From Helicoverpa zea (taxonomy: Eukaryota; Arthropoda; Insecta; Lepidoptera; Noctuidae), in assembly GCF_022581195.2 (NCBI RefSeq), contig NC_061459.1, positions 8,494,001-8,558,000 of the forward strand: a stretch of DNA of 64,000 bases, in the 5' to 3' direction. Within the stretch, counting starts at the first letter, position 1; each line of letters begins with the position of its first letter. The position numbers were made by a program, and so were the translations under genes. Shown here piece by piece: positions 51,101 to 61,462 of the stretch. Below the pieces are notes generated by a model that worked only from the letters and a program-made list of their open reading frames with translations, was not told the origin of the DNA and did no database searches.

Positions 51101-53567
51101 CAAAGAACACCCTCACAATCACAATTCCGTGATGGAAAGAAGGAATTATCTGATGTTAGTATTCCGCAAACATTGCCCACACCTGAACCAGAACAAGACC
51201 AGCCCATTGACTACGTTATTGCAAAAAAACGTGGTGAATCAGAAGACGAAGAAACTGAAAAGAAAATAAGGGAACAAAGAAGAACGAGTAGCTCTAAAAT
51301 CGCGAATGGAATTTTGGCTAGGCCATCTTTTGTCCTTCGCAATTGCCCAGCGAGTAAGGTACCTGGTATTATCAATGCTGCAGCAGGTCATGGTCGATCA
51401 ACCGGTAACACTGGTTCAAGTGGTAGTTCACAAAGCAGCGGCGGATCTGGCAGTTTCAGTTCTGGCGGTGGTGGAACAGCGCCCTCATCAGGCGGTGGTG
51501 GAGCGATAGGAGGTGGATCTGGAAGCGGCGGAAATGGCCGTGATGGTCGCTCTAACTATGGACCAAACAGCCCACCTACGGGCAGTCTTCCTCCCTTCTA
51601 CGAAACATTAGGACCATCCACGAAAGGAGGTCAAAACTCATTTAATGCCAATAGCAATTTCTCTAATGAATTCAACATAATCAATGGATTCAATATGGAT
51701 TGTGAAAATAACGACAATGCTACGAACTTCCCAGAACAAAGTAAACAATATTCGTTAATGCAAAATGCTCACTATGGATTAGCACTAAAAGATGAAGAAA
51801 TAGATTATGAAAGCAAATTAGAAAATATTGGTGCTATTGGCAATTATGGAAGCAATTTTGATGAGTCAATGGTTGTTGATATGGGTGAAGACGTAATAGA
51901 CAACTATCAATTCGCTAATACATTGACATTCCCTGGACCAAATGAAGCAATTTTAGGAAGTCTTTCCGATTCGGCTGAAGACTTCGCTAGTTTACTAAAC
52001 AACCACGTTGAATCAATCACAGATTCTGATATAAGAGAATCGTCATCAATAACGCCAGATTCAGTACACAATCCTGTTGATATTGAATCATTAGCAGAAC
52101 AAGTTAATTTAAGTAGACAATACTATGAAAAAGCCAACTATTTAGCATTCGCTAGCCAAGAAAACCAGGGTTCCTCTTACAATTTCGCTAAGGACAGGCC
52201 AGATTTATTGATGCAACTGAACCCAGCACTTTTACAACATGGGGAAGGTCAAATGCAACAATTACAAATCCACGTTCAACTGCAACAAAGACAACAAATC
52301 CTGTCACCTGGCTTCCCCTTCACTAGTCACCCTTCTCTGGACCTGGACTCGCCGACCGGCACTTCGCTGCCGTCGCCTGGCGGGAACAACTCGCTGGATG
52401 GAAGCAGTCACATCGAGAACGCGTCCCTCAGTCCTGCAGCTGCTGTAAGTCTCAAGAAAGCCTCTGCCGGAGATGGCAAAATTCAAATCTTGCAACAAAG
52501 GGTAAGCATTATTTGATTTTAAGGCGAAGCTTTAATACATTTCCTATCTTCTATGTCGTCTTGTGTAAAATATAAACGACATAGAAGTTGTAATAAAATA
52601 AATTTTATTTTATTACGCCGAGCCTAAATCAACTTATGCTTTAACTTTTTGCATTTGAAATTGTAGTTGTGTCACAATAGAAGTAAGCTCAGCCTTATAA
52701 TTCAATAATGAATTTCTACCTTTTCTTTTGGCACAATACCCTTTTCGAAGCACATTTTCACTATCTTCACCTTTTATGTCATTAGAATCTGAGTCTTATA
52801 ATTCGTCTGTTTCGTTACAGTTGGGTCTACCAGCAGAGCTCCCATTGGAATTCATAAATGGTGGACACGGTGTCAAAAATCCTTTGGCGACAGAAGCCAA
52901 TGCAAGACAAAGGGAAGAAGAAAAGAACAAACAAGTATTAGTCAGCGAAGACGATCCAACCAAGTTCGTGTGCAGGGTGTGCTCAAAGAACTTCAGTTTA
53001 CAGAGGCTTCTGAACCGACATATGAAATGCCACTCAGACGTGAAAAGATACTTGTGTACCTTCTGTGGCAAAGGCTTCAACGACACGTTCGATCTGAAGA
53101 GACACACGCGGACGCACACCGGTGTCCGACCCTACAAATGTAACCTCTGCGAGAAATCATTTACCCAAAGATGCTCTCTGGAATCCCACTGCTTGAAAGT
53201 ACACGGAGTCCAACATACTTATGCATACAAAGAAAGAAGGACTAAGGTAATTATAATTTGGCTTTAAACTCCGGTTTATATACTTACATTTATTTATGAA
53301 TACCTAATAATATGAAATCTACTAAATTATCAGACGTTTTCTCACAATCGCAACTAATAAAAACTTCTTTATTAATTCCAGATGTACGTGTGTGAAGAAT
53401 GCGGACACACAACATCTGAGCCGGAGGAACACTACATGCATCTAAAGAAACAGCACCCCTACTCGCCAGCGCTGCTCAAGTTCTACGACAAACGGCACTT
53501 CAAGTTCACTAACGCGACGTTCGCGAACCAGCTACTAGGACAGCTGCCAATGCCAGTACACAACTAA
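39026..53567 (+). CDS. ovo: Ovo/Shavenbaby zinc-finger transcription factor
   Basis: Four coding exons: 39026-39188, 50775-52501, 52821-53246 and 53382-53567 (833 residues, stop TAA). All introns have GT/AG ends and the frame is continuous. Ovo/Shavenbaby is a nuclear regulator of epidermal differentiation (cuticular hairs) and the female germline in insects. The N-terminus MPKIFLIKKR is the family signature. A long low-complexity and acidic region follows (residues 55-630), then four C2H2 fingers starting near Cys681, Cys709, Cys737 and Cys776. The sequence ends PMPVHN as in other insect Ovo proteins. The 11.6-kb first intron allows alternative starts. Intermediate exons absent from this model cannot be excluded. 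Confidence 0.93.
39189..50774 (+). other. ovo intron 1 (11.6 kb)
   Basis: Bounded by GTAAGT and TTCCAG. No further exon could be read with confidence. The longest ORFs (41446-41736, 44637-44987, 47898-48209, 49900-50205) show no known domain and no flanking splice sites that fit the ovo frame. A GC-rich TATA-containing patch at 41.04-41.16 kb is described separately. Homeodomain-like AT-rich motifs abound but cannot be told from background by eye. Confidence 0.55.
41044..41160 (+). promoter_or_regulatory. Candidate alternative promoter inside ovo intron 1
   Basis: A short GC-rich patch in AT-rich intron. It has ACAGGTG and CACCTGT as a perfect inverted pair 6 bp apart (41044-41063, two CAGGTG E-boxes), AAGGTCA at 41089-41095 (nuclear-receptor half-site) and TATAAATAAG at 41124-41133 followed by GC-rich DNA. 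The order of E-box pair, half-site and TATA box is promoter-like and on the ovo strand. A start here would skip coding exon 1 and so favour a short isoform. Function is inferred. Confidence 0.35.
50775..52501 (+). CDS. ovo: ovo coding exon 2: regulatory region
   Basis: Acceptor TTCCAG at 50769-50774; donor GTAAGC after an Arg codon at 52501. It opens ERDVFGESN and contains a basic/acidic charged stretch, a Ser/Gly-rich tract (residues about 262-310 of the full protein) and an acidic region with GSLSDSAEDFASLLN that resembles the activation region of insect Ovo. A Gln-rich tract (MQQLQIHVQLQQRQQ) precedes a Ser/Pro-rich end. No Met occurs from the exon start to Met362 (ATG at 51695-51697), a candidate start for a short activator isoform. 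Confidence 0.9.
52821..53567 (+). CDS. ovo: ovo coding exons 3-4: C2H2 zinc-finger DNA-binding domain
   Basis: Exon 3 (52821-53246) starts LGLPAELPLEFINGG, a motif shared by insect Ovo proteins. It carries fingers 1-3 (CRVCSKNFSLQRLLNRHMKC, CTFCGKGFNDTFDLKRH, CNLCEKSFTQRCSLESHC), linked by TGVRPYKC-type linkers. Exon 4 (53382-53567) carries finger 4 (CEECGHTTSEPEEHYMHLKK), then FYDKRHFKFTN and the terminal PMPVHN. All zinc ligands are present. This domain binds CCGTTA-type sites in Drosophila Ovo. The 135-bp intron between them splits the domain after KERRTK. Confidence 0.95.
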
Positions 53568-54569
53568 ATATACGTTAATGATAATTTCATAACTGTTATA
53601 ATTAGTACTTGCAATCATTAAGGACACATTTGTGCTATTGATCAAACTATACATGGACATAATGGGCATTTCTCTTTTTACAATGCATAACTACTGCGTC
53701 CAGTACATCAGAACAATTTGTCTCTAATGAATACAAGTCTCAAACAACAGGTACCAATTAAGGTATCGGATTTTTTCAACAACATGGTCCATCAAATCTA
53801 ATGAATATGGCATAATTAAATGTACTTAACATTTTACGAATTTATTCCGTCCGTTTTTAAACGTTTACAATGTTTAACTAAAATCCCAGTTTTTAATTTA
53901 TAGTTCAATTGAGCCTGCACACTCGAAATTTTTCTTAGTTATGTAATTGATTTGTCTTCCAAACTACTATTGTAGACATTCCGTGTTTTAAGAAAATACA
54001 GGTTATTGTATTTTACTACGGAACAGTATCCATGTTTTGTTCCATTGAAAAAATACCTTAATTTTTTAACAGTCAACGTGAAATAATCCACTGGCCTATA
54101 GATAGGCATGACTGCAATTAAAAAATCAAAGTATCGGGTATTATGTGCAATCTTTGGTGATGGTACGGGATTAGATATAAGTTTAATATTAAGTTAGGTT
54201 AAAATAGGTTTAGTCCGATTGTCTCATAGATATCGATTGTAAGTTTCATTTCAAACCAGCCAGGGTAGACAGGCGAGATTATTGTGATGACGATGGAGAT
54301 AAGTGGATGGTGCTAGATAAGATGTAAACGCCGCTGACTTGAAATGAAACGATTTATGGATCGGATGACACTTCTTGTCCGACTCATAAGCTAATATCAA
54401 AGCTTTTACGCTTTGGTATAAAATAAATCCACGGTAAGGAATCTCTTTCCTCGTTTTAGTGATACTAGCTCCTAATTATTTCTCAAATTAATAACACAAA
54501 TTATGTCACAATTTTAATTTGTATTGTAACTATAGAAAAATGTTATGTTTGTTTTTTGTTTTGTACTTT

Positions 54570-54575
54570 AATAAA
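54570..54575 (+). terminator. Candidate poly(A) signal of ovo
   Basis: AATAAA about 1.0 kb after the ovo stop codon, in an AT-rich 3' UTR. No earlier canonical hexamer was noticed between 53568 and here, though variant signals could be used. Confidence 0.45.
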
Positions 54576-55762
54576 GTCCAAATTTATTAAATTCGATAGT
54601 GGCGCCCCGTAGCGGCGTCACAACATGTCGTACCAAGTTGAACTGCATTTCTAGAAGTATTTATATTATTTAAATTAAAATAATGATCGGTTACAGTTTG
54701 TGCTGTGAGTGTGTGTGAGAATTATGTATTGTGTAAATGTGTTATTTAATGCGTCAATTGTTATAATTTTAATAAGACATCAAGGTCGCCTTGATGAAGC
54801 GCTTCCGAGTTTTTTAAAGAGGGTATAAAAGACTATGATGCTCAATTGATACATTTGCGCTTTCACAGCGAAGCTTGTGGATAAATTAGGTACTTAAAGA
54901 TTTGTAAATATGTCTAAATTTAGAAGATAGTAGTAAAATTTTGAGAAATTAATAATACCTAATTATGTTAGTAGTACCTACTTAGCATTTATGAGATTTT
55001 TTAAAAAGATAATTGTTATTTTGTACAATTTGGGAAGATTGAATAGATCTGAAATTTTATATTGGCTTATCATTGGTCGATGCGTCGACGGCGGTCCGTA
55101 ACAATTGTGATAGCGCAATGCCTTCGTTATACATACTTGTCTGTTGCATTTATTAGCATTTCGATACAATTTCAAACTGTATTTTAGGAAACAAACAATT
55201 TGTTACTCTGTATTGATAAGCAATATATCATCAATAAAAACTTTTTCGTTTCATTCCTCGTGCCTACTCGTACCAACATTACAAAACAGTGAGCTGAACT
55301 TACTGTCGATAACAAGTTTGTGAGCCAGTAATTAATCAGAAAAAACTTAATATATGTTCTTGGAAGATTACAATTTCCGGCCCGACCTCCCAACGTCTGT
55401 CTCCTGTAATCTTGGTGTCCTGAGTGGGATGTCTATCAAAACAACAATTAGATATTCATCCAATCATAAAACTATTATTTATTAAAACGACAATAACAAT
55501 AAATATGAAATAAATAAAAAATGTTATCAGAAGTCACAATAATAAAAAATACAAAGTCCATTGAATCAAAATATGAGGCGATGGGCGTAAGTCAACATTT
55601 CATCAAGTTAATAGTTAGTTTGATTTACCCGAGGGTGTCATTAACCACCCCTAATTTTACACCCGGGCTTTCTGGATAAATATTAGTACAACAATCTAAT
55701 AGATATTACATACGCAGTACTAACTATAACTTCAAAGAATCAAGACATATTTTAACATCAAA
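54576..55762. other. Intergenic region between ovo and the gustatory receptor
   Basis: Contains an imperfect GC inverted repeat (GTGGCGCCCC ... GCGGCGTCAC, 54600-54622), a perfect hairpin at 54778-54796 and a strong TATA box at 54824-54830. An imperfect inverted pair, CCCGAGGGTGT and ACACCCGGG, lies near 55628-55670. No coding exon is recognised. Confidence 0.45.
54824..54830 (+). promoter_or_regulatory. TATA box of an unassigned promoter
   Basis: GGGTATAAAAG is close to the optimal TATA consensus. TCAATTG follows about 20 bp downstream. It lies ~930 bp before the gustatory-receptor ATG and just after the hairpin CATCAAGG-TCG-CCTTGATG. It could start a receptor transcript with an upstream exon, or belong to an old transposon. 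Confidence 0.3.
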
Positions 55763-57558
55763 ATGGACATGGCTGTTAGAAATTCGCTGATGAAAGATTA
55801 CGTGAAAAAATTCTACACGATTTTTCGAATACTAGAAGTGACTGGGTTTTGTCGGTTTATCATAAGAAAGGGCAAGATTGTCGAAAGAAACAGGGGTACA
55901 AACCTGTACAACATTTTCGTACTGATCTTTGCTAACTCAAGTGCAAGTTATCTTTTGTGGTTCTCAAACCCTACGGAAAAGTACCTCAGTCTGGTGGAAT
56001 ATATAGCAATCATCCATTTCACGGTTTTTGCTAATCTCCTCATATCCGACATTACCTTTGGTGACAGATACAGCGGACTAGACCTGATTCTGAATAATAT
56101 AGAAATCGATACGTTACTCGGAGCTGAAGAAACAGATTTTATGCGAGAAATATCAATTAAGTTGTACAGAGTTATTGTTATTGCGATAGGATTTACTCAA
56201 GTGTTCGTGGTAGCTTACATGTATTATGTTTTCCACGTATCCATCGCGATACATGTTGTAGGCAGTGCGTATTTCCTGTGGATATTTTTCGGCTATGACG
56301 AATTTTGCTTCTTTATTTATTTATATTCGTGCCTCACCGAAAGAGTTCGGTTCTTGAATGTAGCTTTAATCAAAATAACTAAGATCAAAACGGAATACAT
56401 ACCGAAACAAATGCTTTTTCACAAGATATTATGGAAGGATGACTTTGATGAGCGAGTGACATTCCACACTAGATCCGACACAAAAGATTTTTGTATTGTT
56501 CTCAAAATGATTTTTGATCAACTGCGACGGATTGAGAAATGTTTCAGTTTCGCAGTAAGTGTTACTATCGTTGGAGAATATGACCGTAAATGTATATATA
56601 GATTTACCTATTTAACTCATTAGTAGCTACTGAATATTTTCTGTTTTCAGCTCGTTTTAGGTGCGGTAACGGTTGCAATTGGTTCTATGGTAGCAGTTCA
56701 AACGGTCATCATGTATATTAAAACTTCTGAAGTACGTCTCTGGATAAGGACCTAGAAATAAATATTATTTGATTTGAATATTAACTCATTATAATGTTCC
56801 AGACAATGATTATACGGGGGACCGCTATGCTAGGCTGGTCAGGAGCGAGTTGGTTCCACCTGCTTGTAATAAGCTTCCAGTCTGATTTGTTTTTCAGACA
56901 GATAGAACAAACGAAGCTCATTTGCGCTTACATACAATTAAAGCCGAACAGTCCAGGTACATAATACTCCTATACGTCCCGTGACAAGTTTAAATGTTAT
57001 GAAGCTTTTACAATAGCAACTCATTACTTACTTACTCGTTAGGGATAACCATATTCAACTTGTTCTATATAAAATAATGAAACTTCAGCTTTCGATAATT
57101 ATCCCCAAAAAATAATTAAGACCGACAACGTACCAATACCGACAAAAGTAATGTACTAAATACTATGCATGATACCCAAGGTATTTTAAGACAAAATAAA
57201 TAAATTTCCGAATAACATCTCATGAAATATACTATTCTGATTTATCAAAAATAGCACATAAGTACATAATATGTTTTTTTTAATGTTCTATTTTTTTTCA
57301 GTGGAAATTTTAAAACTCACAAAAGACATATTGAACCTTTTGGAAGTTCGAGATGCCCGTGTGTCAGTATACGGTATGTTCTCTTTCAACACTGGTTTGG
57401 TGCTGAAAATTGCAGCTTCAACCTTCGTCTACATCACAGTTCAACTTCAGCTAGCTTTTCCCAATTTAAGAGAAGTGCACAAAATTCAAAATGTCTCTTT
57501 AACTCCCCCAGAGTTTGATTTCGATCCAAGGAAAGTGAAAGAATTTTGGTTCCTATAA
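55763..57558 (+). CDS. Gustatory receptor (7tm_7 family)
   Basis: Four exons: 55763-56554, 56651-56731, 56803-56956 and 57302-57558 (427 residues), all with GT/AG introns and continuous frame. Gustatory receptors are membrane proteins of chemosensory neurons with inverted topology. About seven hydrophobic segments can be seen (near residues 50-68, 75-98, 135-157, 160-190, 260-288, 293-320 and 365-392). The C-terminal block TFVYITVQL (from Thr383) is the family's TYhhhhhQF signature with Phe for Tyr and Leu for Phe. Length fits the family (about 350-480). The tail after the signature is unusually long (~36 residues). Ligand is unknown; it is not obviously a sugar, CO2 or fructose receptor. Confidence 0.88.
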
Positions 57559-57633
57559 AAGCTTTATGTTTACTTTTTCATGAAAATATTGTAATAGAAT
57601 AATGTAGAAAATACGATTTTATTGTGACTTTGA

Positions 57634-57639
57634 AATAAA
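57634..57639 (+). terminator. Poly(A) signal of the gustatory receptor gene
   Basis: AATAAA 76 bp after the TAA stop codon, in the receptor orientation. It gives a short 3' UTR. Confidence 0.6.
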
Positions 57640-58846
57640 TAAATTCATCAAATATAATATTTTGTTTTACTTTCTACTTTAAGACATCTTAGCGAGCTTA
57701 AAGTGTAATAGGTACGTCTTTGATTTTAAAGAGGCAAATATTTTGTGAAGGGTTCAAGTCTAAATATGTTTAATATACACATACACTTCACAATATGTCC
57801 TATGCACCTATATTACAATAACTTTTACAAAAAAATTGTTGATGAGAGATTCAACTACTTACAAGGAAATAAATATTTTTCAGTCCTGAACGTTCTAGAT
57901 CAATGTCGTTGTTATGTTCACCTTATGTAAATTTTGGGTATTTCTCTCATACAATTGCTAGACAACTAAAGTATTTTGTTTATTCAGATATGTTGATGTC
58001 ACTAATGCGGACGTGTGAAGAATAGTTTGAAAAGCGTAAAATTGAACGACGCATCTAACAAGCTACCTTCCTGAACATAAGATGGGTCCACATTCAATGT
58101 TTTGAACAATACTTTTAGATGAACAATACATCTGCCTGTAGGCCAGTATGAGGATGCTGCAGAGTTTTTGTAACTCCGAAACATATTCATCATATTACTG
58201 AATCTTACATAATTTACGATCCGCATAAGATTTTTCTCCAATTAAAATCATCATTATTCTCTATTTATTTTACTTCCATCACTATTTCCATATTTGGAAA
58301 GCTACAGTCGCGACTAGTATGTAAATAATCACAGTACGATTGAAAACGACTCGCGGGAGTATTTCCATACTGTGAAAAACAGTGTGTACTGAACTTTATC
58401 TTGCTAAATACGTAATTAGCGAACACGGCTCGAATAATGAAAAAACCGCCCAAGTGCCAGACAAGTCTCTCGTGCCGTACGGTTCCGTATTATATTTTAT
58501 TTTTTAAACTAAAAAAATGACCTAAATATTGTTCTGATGTTATTCGAACCAGACAGTTTCTTAAATCCGAGTGACTGCTACCAAGATCTCTATAAGTCTC
58601 ATTTCACGGATAAAAGGCAAGTGTGACAAAAACTAATTCAAAAGAGAAATATGGTCTTTTTAAGAAGATTGTTTTGTTCACTATGGAACCCTAAAAACAG
58701 ACAGTGAGTGATCCCTTCACAAAACTTAGTGTCGAAGGTAATGACAAACAATTTAACATTTGAATACCATTTACCAAAACCTTTGTCTAAACTGCCGTAT
58801 ATCCATATTTAAACAAATGTGTACGTATTACTTCAGCTTACGGCAT
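57640..58846. other. Intergenic region with a degenerate repeat
   Basis: No gene recognised. ORFs at 57745-57930 and 58002-58241 have no family resemblance. An old interspersed repeat occupies about 58438-58695. Confidence 0.45.
58438..58695. repeat. Degenerate lepidopteran interspersed repeat
   Basis: AAAAAACCGCCCAAGTGCCA and TACGGTTCCGTA resemble a repeat I know as very common in lepidopteran genomes (accgGCCAAGTGCGAGTC ... GGTTCCGTA type). The other end reads TATGGAACCCTAAAAA. The copy is heavily mutated, its boundaries are uncertain and I cannot name the transposon family. Confidence 0.4.
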
Positions 58847-58855
58847 TATATATAA
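58847..58855 (+). promoter_or_regulatory. TATA box for the Ala/Pro-rich protein gene
   Basis: TATATATAA about 85 bp before the ATG at 58937. A start about 30 bp downstream would leave a 5' UTR of roughly 55-60 nt, normal for a small secreted-protein gene. Confidence 0.45.
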
Positions 58856-58936
58856 CACGGATTATTCTTTGGCCAAATTAGTACGCAATTGGACTAGAAT
58901 CGTATCGCTTGTGAAGGAAATTAAATATTAAGAAAC

Positions 58937-61349
58937 ATGAAGAGCGCGCTAGCTTTTCTTATCGTTGGTGCTGTGTTGGTGTGCGTGGTAAGTAACATGA
59001 TCCTGACATTTCGTTAAAATATTCTATAGAATATTTTAGTTGATGAAAAATAATGTATTTTTGTCTGTATATAGCATGCCAGGCCGGCTGATGACCCAGC
59101 TGCCGCGGCTACCACACCCGCTGGTGCCAGTAAGATAATTTTCATTTATTAAATAGATTTCAAGCGATTTCTTACGGTTTGTGTTATGCAACGATAATGG
59201 TTTTGGAAATATTTCAATGTTTTGACATAATTTATTTATATGGATTTATTTACCAACTCGAGGCATTTTTGAAACTACTAAGCTTTTCTTCAAAATTAAT
59301 ATTCGGTCGTGAGGTTTCTATTCATTTATTCTTAGACAAAAATCGTTTTATATTCAAAACGCGTAATTTATAGCAACGGGACAAAGTCATACGTTTAGGA
59401 ATTTAAATGTATTCATTCCCTTCGTTCGTATTAAGTGGCTATCTAATATTCTGTAGTTCAACCTACGACCTAAAGATACCTACTTTTGTATTTATATGCA
59501 GCTAAAATGATCTATACTACCTCTAATACGTAAAGAGGAAAACTTTGATTGTATGTTTTTTTGTATGAATGGAATAGGCTGTGGAACTACTGAACTGATT
59601 TGAATATTTCCTTCACTGTTAAGAAGTTACACCATCTACTTGGCTATGTTTTATCCGGCTACGACTACGGGAATAAGTTTCCCCGAGACGCGGGTAAAAC
59701 GACGTGGAACAGCTAGACATTCAATAACATAATATTGACCTGACGCTACCCATCCCATCAAATAATGAAAATAATGTATTAGCAGCCTATGTATTTATGA
59801 TTTTATTTATTTATCTATGTATTTATTACAGCAACCCCAGCTGCACCTGCGGCGCCTGCAGCCACCCCTGCAGCCCCTGCCGCCCCTACAGCACCCGCAG
59901 CTCCTGCAGCCCCTGGTAAGTAATCTTTATATCTCCTTAGAGTATTGCAGTGTTATGGCCGTTCCCAATAATCTGTCTACTTGCTGTCGAGCTTAGGTAC
60001 TGGAGATAGGAATATGACGTTACTTGTATGTGGTTAATGCCAAAAGTATATCTCTAGTAAGCAAATTAACAGATAGATTGAATATTAAAAATAGCCGTTA
60101 GATACCAAACTAATTGAGGAAGGCTGCAGGATACTTTTTGTACATTAAGTTCCCACGGGACGCGGTTGACTAGCTAACTAGTCATACTAATAAAAGTCGC
60201 AAGAGTCAGTGCAGGTTTGAATATAAGCCGTGAAATCGAAGATTCTAAACTAAATGTATAGTATCTGCATATAACATTAAGTATAATCTGCAGTTTAATA
60301 GGTACATAAGCGTGACATGGAACAACTTCCTCAAACAACATAAAATATGAACTACGTCCTAAATGCATTTACTTCTTCGTAGATGCAGGCGCAGCAACTA
60401 CTCCAGCGACAGATCCTCAACCAAATTGTAAGTAAGTTATTAAATCAAATAATACTTTAACTTAGTACTATGTACTAAATATATGTACTATGACCAGCTT
60501 CTCCGATAATCCATATTATAATGTTTTAACCTTTAACCGGGCTACCTTAAAAAGGGATCTACATAATACGAAACGCCTAATCCACATTTGTGTCTACCTT
60601 AACCTGACTGTACAGTATTCCTTGTCTATTATGATTGAGACTTCCCATAGGCAGCACCAGTCCAAAATACTTTCCACAAGCTTCATAACCGTAGAGCTAA
60701 TACATTTGAGGAGCTCGTAGCTAAGTATCAAACGAACAAGACAGCGTTAGACAGTTAAACTCTGTATTCGGATAGACAGTCTCTCCATGTAAATCACTTT
60801 TACTTAGCTACATGCGGTCACACTGGATGCCTACCCCAAATATATTTGGAAAAGGCTAGGCAGGTGACTCCTACACTAATATGAACAAAAATAATAATTT
60901 CAGCAAACATTTTCGAGGACCTCATCACCAAGGGCGAAGAATTTGGGAAGACGTTTTTCGAGGCCCCTATCAAAGTCGCCGGGGGTTTCCTCCAAAGTAA
61001 GTAACTTACTTTATTTTACTACATTTTTTAAAGCTAGTTATCACATTTTGTAAGCCTTGAAATGTCTAACCAGATGGCTATCTAATTAAATTATATTTAA
61101 TAGTCAACGACATGCCCAAGATTCTCAAGCTTAGATAAAAAATTAAAAACCTTAAACTTTTTAAAAATCCATAACTGAACACGTCATAAAAACCGTTCAG
61201 CTAATTTTGAGATGTCGCTAAAAAACAGCGCGAAGCGGTCCTTCTTGTATGAAATTTAACGATAAATATAAGGACCTATTTATACGTACGTATAATGTTG
61301 TAACATAATTCTTAAAAACACTATTTACTCTGTTTCAGCATGGGGATAG
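58937..61349 (+). CDS. Small secreted Ala/Pro-rich protein (unknown function)
   Basis: Six short exons: 58937-58987, 59076-59130, 59832-59915, 60383-60427, 60904-60996 and 61339-61349. They join in one frame with GT/AG introns to 112 residues. Exon 1 encodes a signal peptide, MKSALAFLIVGAVLVCV; cleavage after the following HA is likely. The mature chain has an Ala/Pro/Thr-rich low-complexity middle (residues ~20-75) and a conserved-looking end (SNIFEDLITKGEEFGKTFFE, then a short hydrophobic tail to TWG). There is no cysteine in the mature part. TATA box, splice sites and AATAAA (61457) all agree. I do not recognise the family. A haemolymph, mucin-like or antimicrobial role is possible but unsupported. 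Confidence 0.8.
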
Positions 61350-61456
61350 GAAAATAAGCAGCAGCAAGAGAATGATTACTTCTACATTATAATTCACAAA
61401 ACTGTAATTTGTTGATAGTCAATTCAAATTTTGAATTTTAGCTCTACCTGTGGTGA

Positions 61457-61462
61457 AATAAA
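61457..61462 (+). terminator. Poly(A) signal of the Ala/Pro-rich protein gene
   Basis: AATAAA about 110 bp after the TAG stop codon (61347-61349), on the gene's strand. Confidence 0.6.

Noticed and set aside
54600..54625. TGGCGCC near 54600 as a retroviral-type primer-binding site after an AATAAA
   Set aside because: It lies in an imperfect palindrome, and no paired LTR or target duplication could be found.
58002..58241. 79-codon minus-strand ORF suggestive of a transposon protein
   Set aside because: No transposase or RT motif can be identified, and it lies beside degenerate repeat DNA.
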